In this document: piece after piece, positions 6,717-14,991 of the stretch | Layout of the letters: every line of letters starts with the position of its first letter | Position numbering within the stretch: position 1 is the first letter of the stretch | Source of the DNA: Alphaproteobacteria bacterium | GTDB lineage: Bacteria; Pseudomonadota; Alphaproteobacteria; Rhodospirillales; Rhodospirillaceae | DNA: 26,562 nucleotides | Assembly (NCBI GenBank): GCA_015228695.1 | Contig: JADGDA010000005.1 | Location: forward strand, 1 to 26,562 | Reading direction: 5' to 3' | The notes under the pieces: generated by a model | What the model saw: only the letters and a program-made list of their open reading frames with translations | What the model was told of the DNA's origin: nothing | The model's database searches: none | Program-made: the position numbers and the translations under genes

Positions 6717-8003
6717 ATGGACGCCATTCTCGATCTGAACGATGTTTCCCTGCCGGTCCATCCGGCGGCGACGATGTTTCCGATGATGGAGGGGCCGGAG
6801 TTCGACCTGTTGGTCGATGACATCTCCACTCATGGCCTGCGCGAACCCATCTGGGTTGACCCGACCGGCCGCGTCCTCGATGGCCGCAACCGCGACCGCG
6901 CCTGCCTGATTGCGGGAGTGCCGCTGGAGTTCCAGACTTACGATGGCGACGATCCGTTCGCGTTCGTCATCAGTCTGAACGTGCATCGTCGGCATCTGAA
7001 CGAGAGCCAACGAGCGATGGTGGCGGCACGACTGGCGAACATCCGTCGCGGGGAGGTTGGCAAAGGCCGTGAAAAAGTAGATGGATCAATTGAGCTATCT
7101 ACTGCCGCCACTCTTCTGAGAGTCGGAGAGGCTTCAGTAAAGCGAGCGCGAGTGGTACGCGACCAAGGCGTTCCGGCTGTGATTGCAGCGATAGATTCAG
7201 GTCAGGTGACGGTCAACGACGCCGCGAAAGTGGTAGACCGACCCACCGAGGAGCAGGAGGCCCTCGTCGCCGACGTAAAATCGGGCAAGCAGAAAACCTT
7301 GCAGCGGGCCGCCGTTGCCCGACGCCATCAAGTCCGCGAGATACCGCCGACCAACGTCCAGCCGCCAGCGGACCGATGCCGCCTTTTCGTCGCCAGCGTC
7401 GCCGACATGACCGAGCATATCGCCACCGGCTCCGTCGATTGCATTATCACCGATCCACCGTACCCACGCGAGTTTATGCCGGTTTATGCCGATCTTGCCC
7501 GTACCGCCGCCCAGGTGCTGAAGCCGGGAGGCTCCTGCGTGGTCATGGTCGGACAGTCTTATCTGCCGGAGATTCTGGCGGCGATGACGCCTTACCTCCG
7601 CTACCACTGGACGGTGGCGTATCTTACGCCGGGTGGACAGTCGGTCCAGCTCTGGAACCGCAAGGTCAATACCTTCTGGAAGCCGGTGCTGTGGTTCATC
7701 AACGGCGGCGACGGCTACGACGGAGACTGGATCGGCGACGTCACCCGTTCCGCTCCCAACGACAACGACAAGCGTTTCCACCACTGGGGCCAGTCGGAAA
7801 CCGGCATGGCCGACTTGGTACGCCGGGTCACGGTGGCTGGGGAGACCATCCTCGACCCGTTCCTCGGTGGGGGCACCACTGGGGTCGTGGCCCTCGACCT
7901 TGGTCGGCTGTTCATTGGCGCGGACATCGACGCTGCCGCCGTTGATACGGCCAGAGCCCGTCTCTCCCGGACATGGGAGGCGACCGATGCAGGTCAGGCC
8001 TGA
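6717..8003 (+). CDS. ParB-like domain / DNA methyltransferase fusion 1 (DPPY)
   Basis: A 428-aa protein. Residues ~1-110 are a ParB/Srx-like domain (STHGLREPIWVDPTGRVLDG, RNRDRACLIAG). Residues ~115-215 contain HTH-like helices. Residues ~225-420 are an amino-methyltransferase domain: CIITDPPY (~242-247, motif IV) precedes LDPFLGGGTTG (~379-389, motif I, AdoMet binding), the beta-class order. DPPY suggests N6-adenine modification. It is first of a coupled run with two nuclease-like genes. A stretch at ~7060-7200 has visibly lower GC and different codon use from its flanks. Probable roles are anti-restriction or regulation of phage DNA; target unknown. Confidence 0.85.
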   Translation: MDAILDLNDVSLPVHPAATMFPMMEGPEFDLLVDDISTHGLREPIWVDPTGRVLDGRNRDRACLIAGVPLEFQTYDGDDPFAFVISLNVHRRHLNESQRAMVAARLANIRRGEVGKGREKVDGSIELSTAATLLRVGEASVKRARVVRDQGVPAVIAAIDSGQVTVNDAAKVVDRPTEEQEALVADVKSGKQKTLQRAAVARRHQVREIPPTNVQPPADRCRLFVASVADMTEHIATGSVDCIITDPPYPREFMPVYADLARTAAQVLKPGGSCVVMVGQSYLPEILAAMTPYLRYHWTVAYLTPGGQSVQLWNRKVNTFWKPVLWFINGGDGYDGDWIGDVTRSAPNDNDKRFHHWGQSETGMADLVRRVTVAGETILDPFLGGGTTGVVALDLGRLFIGADIDAAAVDTARARLSRTWEATDAGQA

Positions 8004-8409
8004 ACGGACCGGCTGGCGAGACCGTGCGCTTTCGGAACGGCACCGCCAATGGGGCTGGAACTGCCCGGCGATGGACATCGACTTTCTCGAGTTCCACAAC
8101 GGCGAGCCCGTCGCCCTGGTCGAGTGCAAACATGAATGCGCCCGCCAGTGGGACCTTGGCGGCAAGCCCGCCCAGGCGTTCATCCGCTTGGCTGAGCGCG
8201 CTGGATTGCCCGCTTTCTATGTGGTGCATTCCGACGACTTTTCCTGGTGGTGGGTCCAGGCGCTGAACACCATCGCCGCCGACAAGCTGGGCACCACCGA
8301 CCGGGCACTGACCGAGCCGGAGTTCATTTCGCTGCTCTATGCGCTACGCGGCTTCAACATGCCGCCGGAAACGGCCGCCTGGGGGTATTGCGGGGGAACC
8401 CGGCCATGA
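7987..8409 (+). CDS. Small PD-(D/E)XK nuclease-like protein
   Basis: A 140-aa protein whose residues 28-50 carry a nuclease-like core: two Asp (D30, D32) at the start of a strand, then PVALVECKH with the E46-x-K48 pair. This matches the D...ExK arrangement of PD-(D/E)XK enzymes. The ATG at 7987 has GGGAGG just upstream and lies inside the end of the methyltransferase gene (17-nt overlap); its own stop overlaps the next start. It could be a structure-specific or restriction-type nuclease or a non-catalytic homologue. The coupling to a methyltransferase invites a restriction-modification reading, but phage DNA-processing is as likely. Confidence 0.6.
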   Translation: MQVRPERTGWRDRALSERHRQWGWNCPAMDIDFLEFHNGEPVALVECKHECARQWDLGGKPAQAFIRLAERAGLPAFYVVHSDDFSWWWVQALNTIAADKLGTTDRALTEPEFISLLYALRGFNMPPETAAWGYCGGTRP

Positions 8410-9173
8410 TCGTCGATCTCAATCACGGCAGTGGGTTTGTCTACCGCGAAACCAACGTCTTCGACGTTGTATCGCAGATGAATCAGCGCGTCAATGACGC
8501 ATTAGTTGCGGAGCGCGCCGCCCAGCCTCTCCGCACCTATCTCGGAGCCAGCCGCATCGGCGAACCGTGTTCCCGCAATCTGGTGTTCGAGATGACCGGC
8601 ACGCCGCCCGACGCAGGTCGCGGCATCGACGGACGCGCCTTGCGCATCTTCGAGGCCGGGCATGTGTTCGAGACCCTTTCCATCCGTTGGCTGCGCGCCG
8701 CCGGGTTTGATTTGCGTACCGAGCGCCGTGACGGCGGCCAGTTTGGGTTTTCCACGGCTCACGGTCGCATCCGTGGCCACATCGACGGCGTCATCGTCGC
8801 GGGACCAGACATTGGCATCTCGTGGCCTGCGTTGTGGGAACACAAGGCGATAAATGCCCGCTCATGGGAGGATTTGGTCAAAAAAGGTCTGAAGGCGTCC
8901 AAGCCGATCTACTGGGCGCAGGTGCAGATCTACATGGCCTATCTCGAGGTGCCGGTGACCCTGTTCACTGCCCTCAACAAGAACACCCAGGAGCTGTTCC
9001 ACGCGGTAACGCCGTTCGACCCTACGGATGCCCAGGCTCTGTCCGACAAAGCGGTCGCCGTCCTGCAAGCCGTTGATGCCGGCGAACTGCCGCCCCGCCT
9101 CTCCGCTCATCGGGACGATTTTAACTGCCGCTTCTGCGACTGGCAGACGCGCTGCTGGGAGAGCACGCCATGA
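8406..9173 (+). CDS. RecB/Cas4-like PD-(D/E)XK exonuclease with probable Fe-S cluster
   Basis: A 255-aa protein. It shows GHIDG (~124-128, catalytic Asp), ALWEHKA (~142-148, E-x-K) and AQVQIYMAY (QxxxY motif, ~170-178), the signature of RecB-family nucleases. One N-terminal Cys (EPCSRN, ~C55) and a C-terminal C-x2-C-x5-C (CRFCDWQTRC, ~240-249) match the four-Cys iron-sulfur arrangement of Cas4 and AddB. Start and end overlap the neighbours by 4 nt each. It probably processes DNA ends for phage recombination alongside the Sak4-like protein, and is not an adaptation Cas4 because no cas genes or arrays are present. Confidence 0.8.
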   Translation: MIVDLNHGSGFVYRETNVFDVVSQMNQRVNDALVAERAAQPLRTYLGASRIGEPCSRNLVFEMTGTPPDAGRGIDGRALRIFEAGHVFETLSIRWLRAAGFDLRTERRDGGQFGFSTAHGRIRGHIDGVIVAGPDIGISWPALWEHKAINARSWEDLVKKGLKASKPIYWAQVQIYMAYLEVPVTLFTALNKNTQELFHAVTPFDPTDAQALSDKAVAVLQAVDAGELPPRLSAHRDDFNCRFCDWQTRCWESTP

Positions 9174-10480
9174 CCTTTACCCTTTCTCCTCTCCAGGCCC
9201 AGGCTATTGCCAACATCACCAACTGGTTCGAGAACCGCGCCGAGGAGCAGCAGGTGTTCCGGGTCTTCGGTTATGCCGGAGCGGGCAAGACCACCATCGT
9301 GCGCCATGCTATCGGCGAACTCGGTCTTGAGACTGCGGAATGCGGCCCGGACGGCAGCGTGACCGGCGGCGTGCTGTACGCGGCTTTCACCGGAAAGGCG
9401 GCGCTGGTGATGACCCGCAAGGGCACACCCGCTTCCACCATCCACAGTCTCATTTACCGCGTTTCCGAGGCCAGCAAGGAGGAAATCGATAAGGTCAAAA
9501 AGGACATCGCCGACATCCGCGCCAAGTTGGCATCCCTGGATTCGGCTTCCCGTCTCATGGAGGAAACCCGGCTGCGGAGTTTGGAACTGCGGCTCACCGA
9601 CATCCACAAGCCGCGTTTTGTCCTGAACGAGCAGTCGATTCTGCGGGATGCCAAGCTCCTGGTGCTCGACGAGGTATCCATGGTCGGCGACGAGATGGCC
9701 CGCGACCTGCTGGCATTCGGCAAGCCGATCCTGGTTCTGGGCGATCCGGGCCAGCTCCCGCCGATCAAAGGCGAAGGTGCGTTTACTCAGCAACAGCCCG
9801 ACGTGATGTTGACCGAAATCCATCGCCAGGCCGGCGAGAGCGCCATTATCCGTCTGGCGACGCTCGCCCGCCAAGGTCTGCCCATCCCGTACGGCGAGCA
9901 CGACACCTTCGTGTGGAAGATGCCACGCAATGCCGTTGCCCCCCATCAAATGCTGAACGGCGGGCAGGTCATCTGCGGCCGCAACGCCACCAGGGTCATG
10001 TTGAACATCGCCATGAAGGCGGCGGCGGGCTTTCCCGATGCCTACCCTTCCGGTCAAGGCGAAAAAATCATCTGCCTCAAAAACCGCAACGACCTCGGTC
10101 TGGTCAACGGCATGTTCGTCGATCTGGTCGACGTCCGTGACGAGGACGAGGTGTCGTTCTCGGCTGCCATCACATCCGAGGACGGCGACCGCATCGGAGG
10201 AGGCACCACGGACAAGCCCGAGCGTTTTCGCATCTACAAGGGCCACTTCGACGATCACGTCGCAATGGACGAGGAACGAGGCCGCCGCGACCACTGGAAG
10301 AAGAAGTCTTTGATTGAGGCGGTGTGGGGCTACGCCATCACCTGCCACAAGGCTCAAGGATCCTCCTGGCCCAACGTCATCGTCTGGGACGATGGCCTCG
10401 GCCGTACCGCAGAGGACCGTTCGCGGTGGCTTTATACCGCCATCACCAGGGCGGAGCAGGGATTGGTGATCCTGTCATGA
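9170..10480 (+). CDS. Dda/RecD-like SF1B DNA helicase
   Basis: A 436-aa helicase. Walker A is FGYAGAGKTT (~33-42), Walker B is LLVLDEVSMVG (~163-173) and motif III is LGDPGQLPP (~189-197). The C-terminal UvrD-like part has TCHKAQGSSW (~391-400) and LYTAITRA (~425-432). A ~40-residue charged helical insertion (EEIDKVKKDIADIRAKL) separates motif Ia from motif II. The order and size match phage Dda-type 5'-3' helicases. It sits between the Cas4-like nuclease and the primase with 4-nt overlaps at each end, consistent with roles in replication start or recombination. Confidence 0.9.
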   Translation: MTFTLSPLQAQAIANITNWFENRAEEQQVFRVFGYAGAGKTTIVRHAIGELGLETAECGPDGSVTGGVLYAAFTGKAALVMTRKGTPASTIHSLIYRVSEASKEEIDKVKKDIADIRAKLASLDSASRLMEETRLRSLELRLTDIHKPRFVLNEQSILRDAKLLVLDEVSMVGDEMARDLLAFGKPILVLGDPGQLPPIKGEGAFTQQQPDVMLTEIHRQAGESAIIRLATLARQGLPIPYGEHDTFVWKMPRNAVAPHQMLNGGQVICGRNATRVMLNIAMKAAAGFPDAYPSGQGEKIICLKNRNDLGLVNGMFVDLVDVRDEDEVSFSAAITSEDGDRIGGGTTDKPERFRIYKGHFDDHVAMDEERGRRDHWKKKSLIEAVWGYAITCHKAQGSSWPNVIVWDDGLGRTAEDRSRWLYTAITRAEQGLVILS

Positions 10481-13446
10481 TCGATTTTAACGACATTCCA
10501 GAGGCGGCAACGGGCGACGACAAAATCCGCCACGGCTCCCGCTATGACCTCGATGAGTTGGCTGGCCGCTTGGCCGCGAGCGCCGAGACCTGGGCACCAC
10601 GCCTGTTCCCGCAGGGTCGCCGTGAAGGCGACACCTGGAGGCTCTCCGACATTGGCGGCGGCGCGCCCAACAAACATGGCTCCTGCGAGGTGGTGCTGCG
10701 TGGCGAGTACGCTGGTTGGTTCACGGACTGGGAAACCGGCGAGCGTGGCGGGCCGCTGGTCACGATCGCGCGCGCCACCAAGCTCTCCGGCCGTGCTCTT
10801 TATGACCACGCGGCAGAGATGGCGGGTGTCGGCGTCATTGAGTCGAAAAGCAGGGACAAGGAGCCTCGCAGTGCCAAGGCGGAACGCGAGATTGCCTTCA
10901 TTCTGTCCCGCTCCCGCGCACCGACCGGCACTCCGGTTGAATCCTATCTTGCCAGCCGCGGCTTGGCCCCCCCGGCCAGCCCGGATATGCTGTTCAACCC
11001 GGACGTCACCTATTGGGACACCCGCACCAGCCACCCCGCCATGATCGCCATCGTTTGCGACGGTAGCGGCCAGCAGGTGGCGATCCACCGCACCTATCTG
11101 GCGGCAGACGGAACAGGCAAGGCGACGGTTCAGAAACCAAAAATGATGCTGGGGCCAACCTCCGGCGGCTGCGTTCGTCTGGCGGAAATAGGCGATGCGC
11201 CAGTAGTCGGGCTTGCGGAAGGCATCGAGACCAGCCTTGCCGTGCTTCAGTCCTGCCCCAGCCTGCCGGTGTGGGCGGCCCTATCGGCCGGAAACATGGA
11301 GCGGGCGGACCTGCCGCCCGAGGTAAAACGGGTCGTACTCCTCGCCGATCACGATACGGCTGGCACCGGCCATGCCGCCGCCGAAAGGGCCGCCCGTCGC
11401 CACCATTCCGCAGGCCGTCGGGTATGGATCGCCATGCCGCCTCGCGTCGGTGACGATTTCAACGACATGCTGCTGAAAGACGGGCAGGAAGCTGTCAGGA
11501 TCTGCGTGGAAGCGGCAGTGGAATGGCTTCCAACGCCAGAGTCAGAGGTGAAAGCTACCGATACCGCCACGTACTCCGGCGAGCACCGACCGGTCGGTTT
11601 TCCGTCGCCACACCGGCTACCAGTCCTGCGCGCCGACAACGGCGATCTCGCTGACCTGACCGCCGCCAGTTGGCAGGTGCTCCAGGATACCAACACCCCC
11701 CCGTGGCTGTTCCGCTGCGGCGGTCGCCTGTCGTGGGTCGAACGTGACGACGACGGACACCCCACACCAATGGCTCTCACGGAGGACCGAACCCGCCACG
11801 TCCTGGCTCGCCTTGCTAACTGGGCCAAGACAGGCCGCACCGGCGATCTCGTCCCGGCGCATCCGCCGATCAACGCAATTAAGGACGTCCTCGCCACGCC
11901 CGACCCGAGCGTCCCCGTGCTGGCAGGCGTTGTGGCCGTGCCTGTCTTTGGTAGCGATGGTGAACTAATCACGACGCCGGGCTATCACCGCTCCTCGCGT
12001 CTTCTCTACGAGCCGCCTGCGGGGTTCACCCTACCCCCCGTCCCCGCCAGCCCTTCATCTGCGGAAATCGCAGCGGCACGCGGCCTTCTGCTTGACGACC
12101 TGTTGGGAGATTTTCCGTTCACCGGAGAGGCGGAACGCGCTCACGCCCTGGCTTTACTGTTATTGCCGTTCGTACGGCCAATGATCAGCGGTCCGACGCC
12201 CCTGCATCTGATCGAAAAACCTTCGCCCGGCACCGGTGCTACCTTGATGGTCGAGGCCATCGCCCAAATCACCACCGCCGCCCCCGCCTCCATCATGGTC
12301 GAAGGCCGTGAGGAAGAGGAATGGCGTAAACGCCTCACCTCCAAGCTGCGCCAAGCGCCAACCTTGCTGCTGATCGACAACTTGACCCGTCGCCTCGATA
12401 GCTCTTCCGTCGCAGCCGCCATCACCTCGATCGTCTGGGAGGACCGCATCCTTGGGAGTTCGGAAACCGCTCGCATCCCGGTACGCTGTACTTGGATCGC
12501 TACCGGCAACAACCCGCAGGTTTCCAACGAAATCGCCCGCCGATCGGTGCGCATCCGCCTTGACGCCCGTGTTGAGCAGCCATGGCGGCGCGATGGCTTC
12601 CGTCACGCCAACCTGACCACCTGGATATCCGAACGGCGTTCCCACCTAATCGTTGCCTGCCTGACTCTTGTACAGGCATGGATCAGCGCCGGACGTCCCC
12701 ACCACGCGCAATCCATCGGCAGCTTCGAATCATGGGCCGCGACGCTGGGAGGCATTCTGGATGTGGTCAGCGTCCCCGGCTTTCTCGGCAACCTCGAAGA
12801 AATGTACGAAGCAGCCGATGCCGAGGGAGGCATCTGGCGCACCTTCGTCTCAGTCTGGTGGGACAGGTTTGGATCGCACCAGACCGGAACCACCGACCTC
12901 TATCCTATCGCCCTGACCTGCGAGCCTCCCCTGGCGCTCGGCGATGGCGGCGAGCGGTCGCAACGGATCCGTCTCGGCAAGGCGCTCACCCGTATTCGCG
13001 ACCGTGTGTTCGTAATCGAAGGCCAGAGCGTGCGGGTGATATCGGCGGGCCAGAAGGAACGGGCTCAACTATGGCGGCTCATGCCCACGAATTCTGATGC
13101 CGGAAAACATTCAGAACATTCAGCGTCGGCTGAATGTCGACGCCCCGAGGAGCAACATTCATCCCCACATTCAGCCAAAATTTCTGTTTCAAATCAATGC
13201 GCTAATGAATGTGATGAATGTTCTGAATGTTTTCCCTCCCTTACGCACGTACGGACGTGCACGCGTACACACGCACACGCGCATCCGCGTGAGGGGGACG
13301 CCGGAAAACATTCAGAAACATTCAAACATTCAGTTTCCCCAGCAAACTCAAGGGGTCGCGAGGCTGAATGTCGGGATGAATGTCCAAAACCACATTCAGC
13401 CGCCGCAAACGAGCCGTCCAACCTCCCATGGGATGATTTGATATGA
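10477..13446 (+). CDS. Toprim primase fused to an ATPase-like module, with repeat-encoded tail
   Basis: A 989-aa protein. Residues ~1-200 form a primase-associated N-terminus. Residues ~240-335 are a Toprim domain: GLAEGIETSLA holds the conserved Glu, LLADHDTAG the DxD, and FNDMLL follows. Residues ~450-860 look like a P-loop/AAA+ module with a degenerate Walker A (PGTGATLM, ~584-591, alanine where lysine is expected), a Walker B (TLLLIDNL, ~629-636) and a sensor-like WIATGNNPQV with following arginines (~672-690). Residues ~870-975 are low-complexity Ser/His/Glu/Cys and are encoded by a repeat array. The likely role is primase, possibly primase-helicase, of phage replication; the missing lysine raises doubt about ATP hydrolysis. 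Confidence 0.8.
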   Translation: MIDFNDIPEAATGDDKIRHGSRYDLDELAGRLAASAETWAPRLFPQGRREGDTWRLSDIGGGAPNKHGSCEVVLRGEYAGWFTDWETGERGGPLVTIARATKLSGRALYDHAAEMAGVGVIESKSRDKEPRSAKAEREIAFILSRSRAPTGTPVESYLASRGLAPPASPDMLFNPDVTYWDTRTSHPAMIAIVCDGSGQQVAIHRTYLAADGTGKATVQKPKMMLGPTSGGCVRLAEIGDAPVVGLAEGIETSLAVLQSCPSLPVWAALSAGNMERADLPPEVKRVVLLADHDTAGTGHAAAERAARRHHSAGRRVWIAMPPRVGDDFNDMLLKDGQEAVRICVEAAVEWLPTPESEVKATDTATYSGEHRPVGFPSPHRLPVLRADNGDLADLTAASWQVLQDTNTPPWLFRCGGRLSWVERDDDGHPTPMALTEDRTRHVLARLANWAKTGRTGDLVPAHPPINAIKDVLATPDPSVPVLAGVVAVPVFGSDGELITTPGYHRSSRLLYEPPAGFTLPPVPASPSSAEIAAARGLLLDDLLGDFPFTGEAERAHALALLLLPFVRPMISGPTPLHLIEKPSPGTGATLMVEAIAQITTAAPASIMVEGREEEEWRKRLTSKLRQAPTLLLIDNLTRRLDSSSVAAAITSIVWEDRILGSSETARIPVRCTWIATGNNPQVSNEIARRSVRIRLDARVEQPWRRDGFRHANLTTWISERRSHLIVACLTLVQAWISAGRPHHAQSIGSFESWAATLGGILDVVSVPGFLGNLEEMYEAADAEGGIWRTFVSVWWDRFGSHQTGTTDLYPIALTCEPPLALGDGGERSQRIRLGKALTRIRDRVFVIEGQSVRVISAGQKERAQLWRLMPTNSDAGKHSEHSASAECRRPEEQHSSPHSAKISVSNQCANECDECSECFPSLTHVRTCTRTHAHAHPREGDAGKHSETFKHSVSPANSRGREAECRDECPKPHSAAANEPSNLPWDDLI
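13107..13399 (+). repeat. Iteron-like array: 14 copies of ACATTCA / TGAATGT in both orientations
   Basis: ACATTCA starts at 13107, 13116, 13155, 13167, 13308, 13318, 13326 and 13392. Its complement TGAATGT starts at 13131, 13206, 13215, 13224, 13365 and 13377. Most copies extend to ACATTCAG, often preceded by A. Within groups they repeat every 8-10 bp. All lie inside the 3' end of the primase gene. Forward copies read as His-Ser and reverse copies as Glu-Cys, so the DNA word is kept rather than the peptide. This fits initiator-binding iterons of an embedded replication origin, as in lambda O or P4-type systems. Incompatibility or regulatory sites are alternatives. Confidence 0.85.
13245..13291. 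other. Alternating purine-pyrimidine tract with hairpins inside the iteron array
   Basis: Between the two iteron groups is a GC-rich, mostly alternating purine-pyrimidine stretch. GCACGT at 13245-13250 pairs with ACGTGC at 13255-13260 around ACGG. CACGCG at 13260-13265 pairs with CGCGTG at 13286-13291. Such DNA can form hairpins or Z-DNA under superhelical strain, which would fit an origin or a spacer element. Confidence 0.6.
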
Positions 13447-14135
13447 CCAATCTCGCCCGCCAACTCATCAATGCCGTTGTGACCGCAGGCGGTACGATCC
13501 AACTCGAAGGGCCGAACCTGCGCCTCAGATCGCCGGTGCCTCTGCCTGATGATCTGCGCGCCGCGCTACGCGAGCACAAGGCCGAGGTGGTTGCTTTCCT
13601 CTCACCACCAACACCGGCGAACGACGTCGCTGTCGATTCTCAAGCCCCTTGGGAGCCCGGCCCGTGGTCCGACGGCATTCCCGACGATTGGGCTCGTGGC
13701 ATCGGCCTGCTGATGGTCGCGGCACCTCTGGCGGGTTTTCCGAAACGGCGATGGCGGACGCTGATCCGCGACACCATGCGTCTGCTGGAAACCGGACACA
13801 TCGTCCAGGCCGCCGCGCTTGGGTGGCAAGCAGCCGATCTGTTCGGTTGCGATCCCCGTGCGCCCTATCACCGGGGGGATCGGCTGGGACTCGTGCCCCT
13901 CCTGGACGGTCACGACATCGCCTCGCTCAGCCAAGACAGCGCGGTCATTCACGTCCGGGACGGCGTTACCCATTCCTTTCGCCGCCGACCGCCTGATCGG
14001 GACGCCTCACTTTTGTGGTCCCGCCGTCGACCGTCCACGACCGGGCCACCGCCAGTGGCCCAATCGGCAACGACAAACGCGGGTGGCGGCACTGCTTTGG
14101 CCGGCGTCGCCGCCACCCTGGCCACGAAAACCTGA
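13443..14135 (+). CDS. Protein with TubC-like N-terminal domain
   Basis: A 230-aa protein. Residues ~5-55 (IQLEGPNLRLRSPVPL, LRAALREHKAEVVAFL) match the small TubC N-terminal docking-domain pattern, known from megasynthase docking and also seen alone in phage and plasmid proteins. Residues ~85-165 form a second helical region (RWRTLIRDTMRLLETGHIVQAA), and the C-terminus is low complexity. The start overlaps the primase stop by 4 nt, so it is coupled to the primase. A protein-protein contact with the primase or replication complex is plausible but unproven. Confidence 0.65.
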   Translation: MTNLARQLINAVVTAGGTIQLEGPNLRLRSPVPLPDDLRAALREHKAEVVAFLSPPTPANDVAVDSQAPWEPGPWSDGIPDDWARGIGLLMVAAPLAGFPKRRWRTLIRDTMRLLETGHIVQAAALGWQAADLFGCDPRAPYHRGDRLGLVPLLDGHDIASLSQDSAVIHVRDGVTHSFRRRPPDRDASLLWSRRRPSTTGPPPVAQSATTNAGGGTALAGVAATLATKT

Positions 14136-14146
14136 GGGAGGTTCCC

Positions 14147-14680
14147 ATGGTTACCCTGACTTTGCCCGAACCGGGCCACAACGCAAGCACGCAGGTAGTG
14201 CAGCAACCGTCTGCCACCACCATCCTCGCTCTCGACCTCGGCACAACGACCGGCTGGGCCATGTGGCTCGCTGATCGAACCATCGTCAGCGGCACCATGG
14301 CCTTCCGTCCAGGCCGATACGAAGGCGGCGGCATGCGCTATCTCCGCTTCCGGGCCTGGTTGGACGAGATGCTGCGGACCAGCCCAACCCTGGCCGCAGT
14401 GTATTTCGAGGAAGTCCGCCGTCACGTCGGCACCGACGCGGCCCACATCTACGGCGGGTTTCTCGCGCACCTGTCGGCCTGGGGCGAGCAGCACGGCATC
14501 CCCTACCAGGGTGTCCCGGTCGGCACCATCAAGCGGCATATCACCGGTAAGGGCAATGCCGACAAGCAGGCGGTGATCGCCGCCGTTACGACGCGCGGCC
14601 ACGCTCCGAGCGACGACAACGAAGCCGACGCCATCGCCATCCTGCTGTGGGCCATCGACAGCCAGGGAGGCGTGCGATGA
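14147..14680 (+). CDS. RuvC-like Holliday junction resolvase (phage type)
   Basis: A 177-aa RNase H-fold nuclease. ALDLGTTTGWA places the first catalytic Asp at D30. YFEEV supplies a second acid (E88 or E89), and DDNEADAIAI near the C-terminus supplies the last acids (D157, D161). Size and motif order fit RuvC-like phage resolvases, which cut branched DNA before packaging. GGGAGG lies 5 nt upstream of the ATG, which decides the start over in-frame upstream codons. The first ~22 residues are a flexible extension. Confidence 0.8.
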   Translation: MVTLTLPEPGHNASTQVVQQPSATTILALDLGTTTGWAMWLADRTIVSGTMAFRPGRYEGGGMRYLRFRAWLDEMLRTSPTLAAVYFEEVRRHVGTDAAHIYGGFLAHLSAWGEQHGIPYQGVPVGTIKRHITGKGNADKQAVIAAVTTRGHAPSDDNEADAIAILLWAIDSQGGVR

Positions 14681-14991
14681 GAACCCGTCTCCCCGATCGG
14701 CGTCCCAGCGAGACCACCACGGTGGTTCACGATGGACGCGGTTACGCCGTCACCATCGGCGTCGACCCGGTGACGGGAATCGTCCGAGAAGTGTTCGCCT
14801 GCGATTTCCAAACTGGTTCAGCCATGGACGCCATCCTGAACGATGCCTGCGTTGCTCTGTCGCTCCTGCTCCAGCATGGGGTTGAACCGGCGGTGCTTGC
14901 GCACAGCATGGGTCGGATCGACAACGGCAGCAAACCCGCTTCGATCATCGGAGCCTTGGTTGATCACCTCGCAACGGAGGTCCGGTCATGA
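14677..14991 (+). CDS. TSCPD-domain protein (ribonucleotide reductase tail-like)
   Basis: A 104-aa protein with a beta-rich first half (YAVTIGVDPVTGIVREVFACDF) and helices LNDACVALSLLLQHGV and HSMGRIDNG. This matches stand-alone TSCPD proteins, related to the C-terminal domain of class II ribonucleotide reductases. In phages these are encoded with replication genes; their reaction, if any, is not known to me. Only one Cys of a possible metal site is obvious here. The gene overlaps its neighbours by 4 nt on both sides. Confidence 0.75.
   Translation: MRTRLPDRRPSETTTVVHDGRGYAVTIGVDPVTGIVREVFACDFQTGSAMDAILNDACVALSLLLQHGVEPAVLAHSMGRIDNGSKPASIIGALVDHLATEVRS

Noticed and set aside
5961..7010. 349-codon minus-strand frame
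   Set aside because: It spans four well-supported plus-strand genes with ribosome sites and has low-complexity composition.
8406..9173. CRISPR adaptation nuclease Cas4
   Set aside because: The motifs are Cas4-like, but there is no cas1, cas2, effector or array in the window; a phage recombination nuclease fits better.
9107..10357. 416-codon open frame on the minus strand
   Set aside because: It lies opposite the Dda-like helicase, whose motifs are unambiguous; the frame is a by-product of high GC and shows no domain.
13107..13399. CRISPR array
   Set aside because: The repeat word is only 7-8 bp, occurs in both orientations and has irregular spacing without uniform spacers.
13097..13441. 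Alternative plus-frame protein over the iteron array
   Set aside because: It repeats Asn/Ile/Gln words dictated by the array and lacks a ribosome site; the primase frame continues across.
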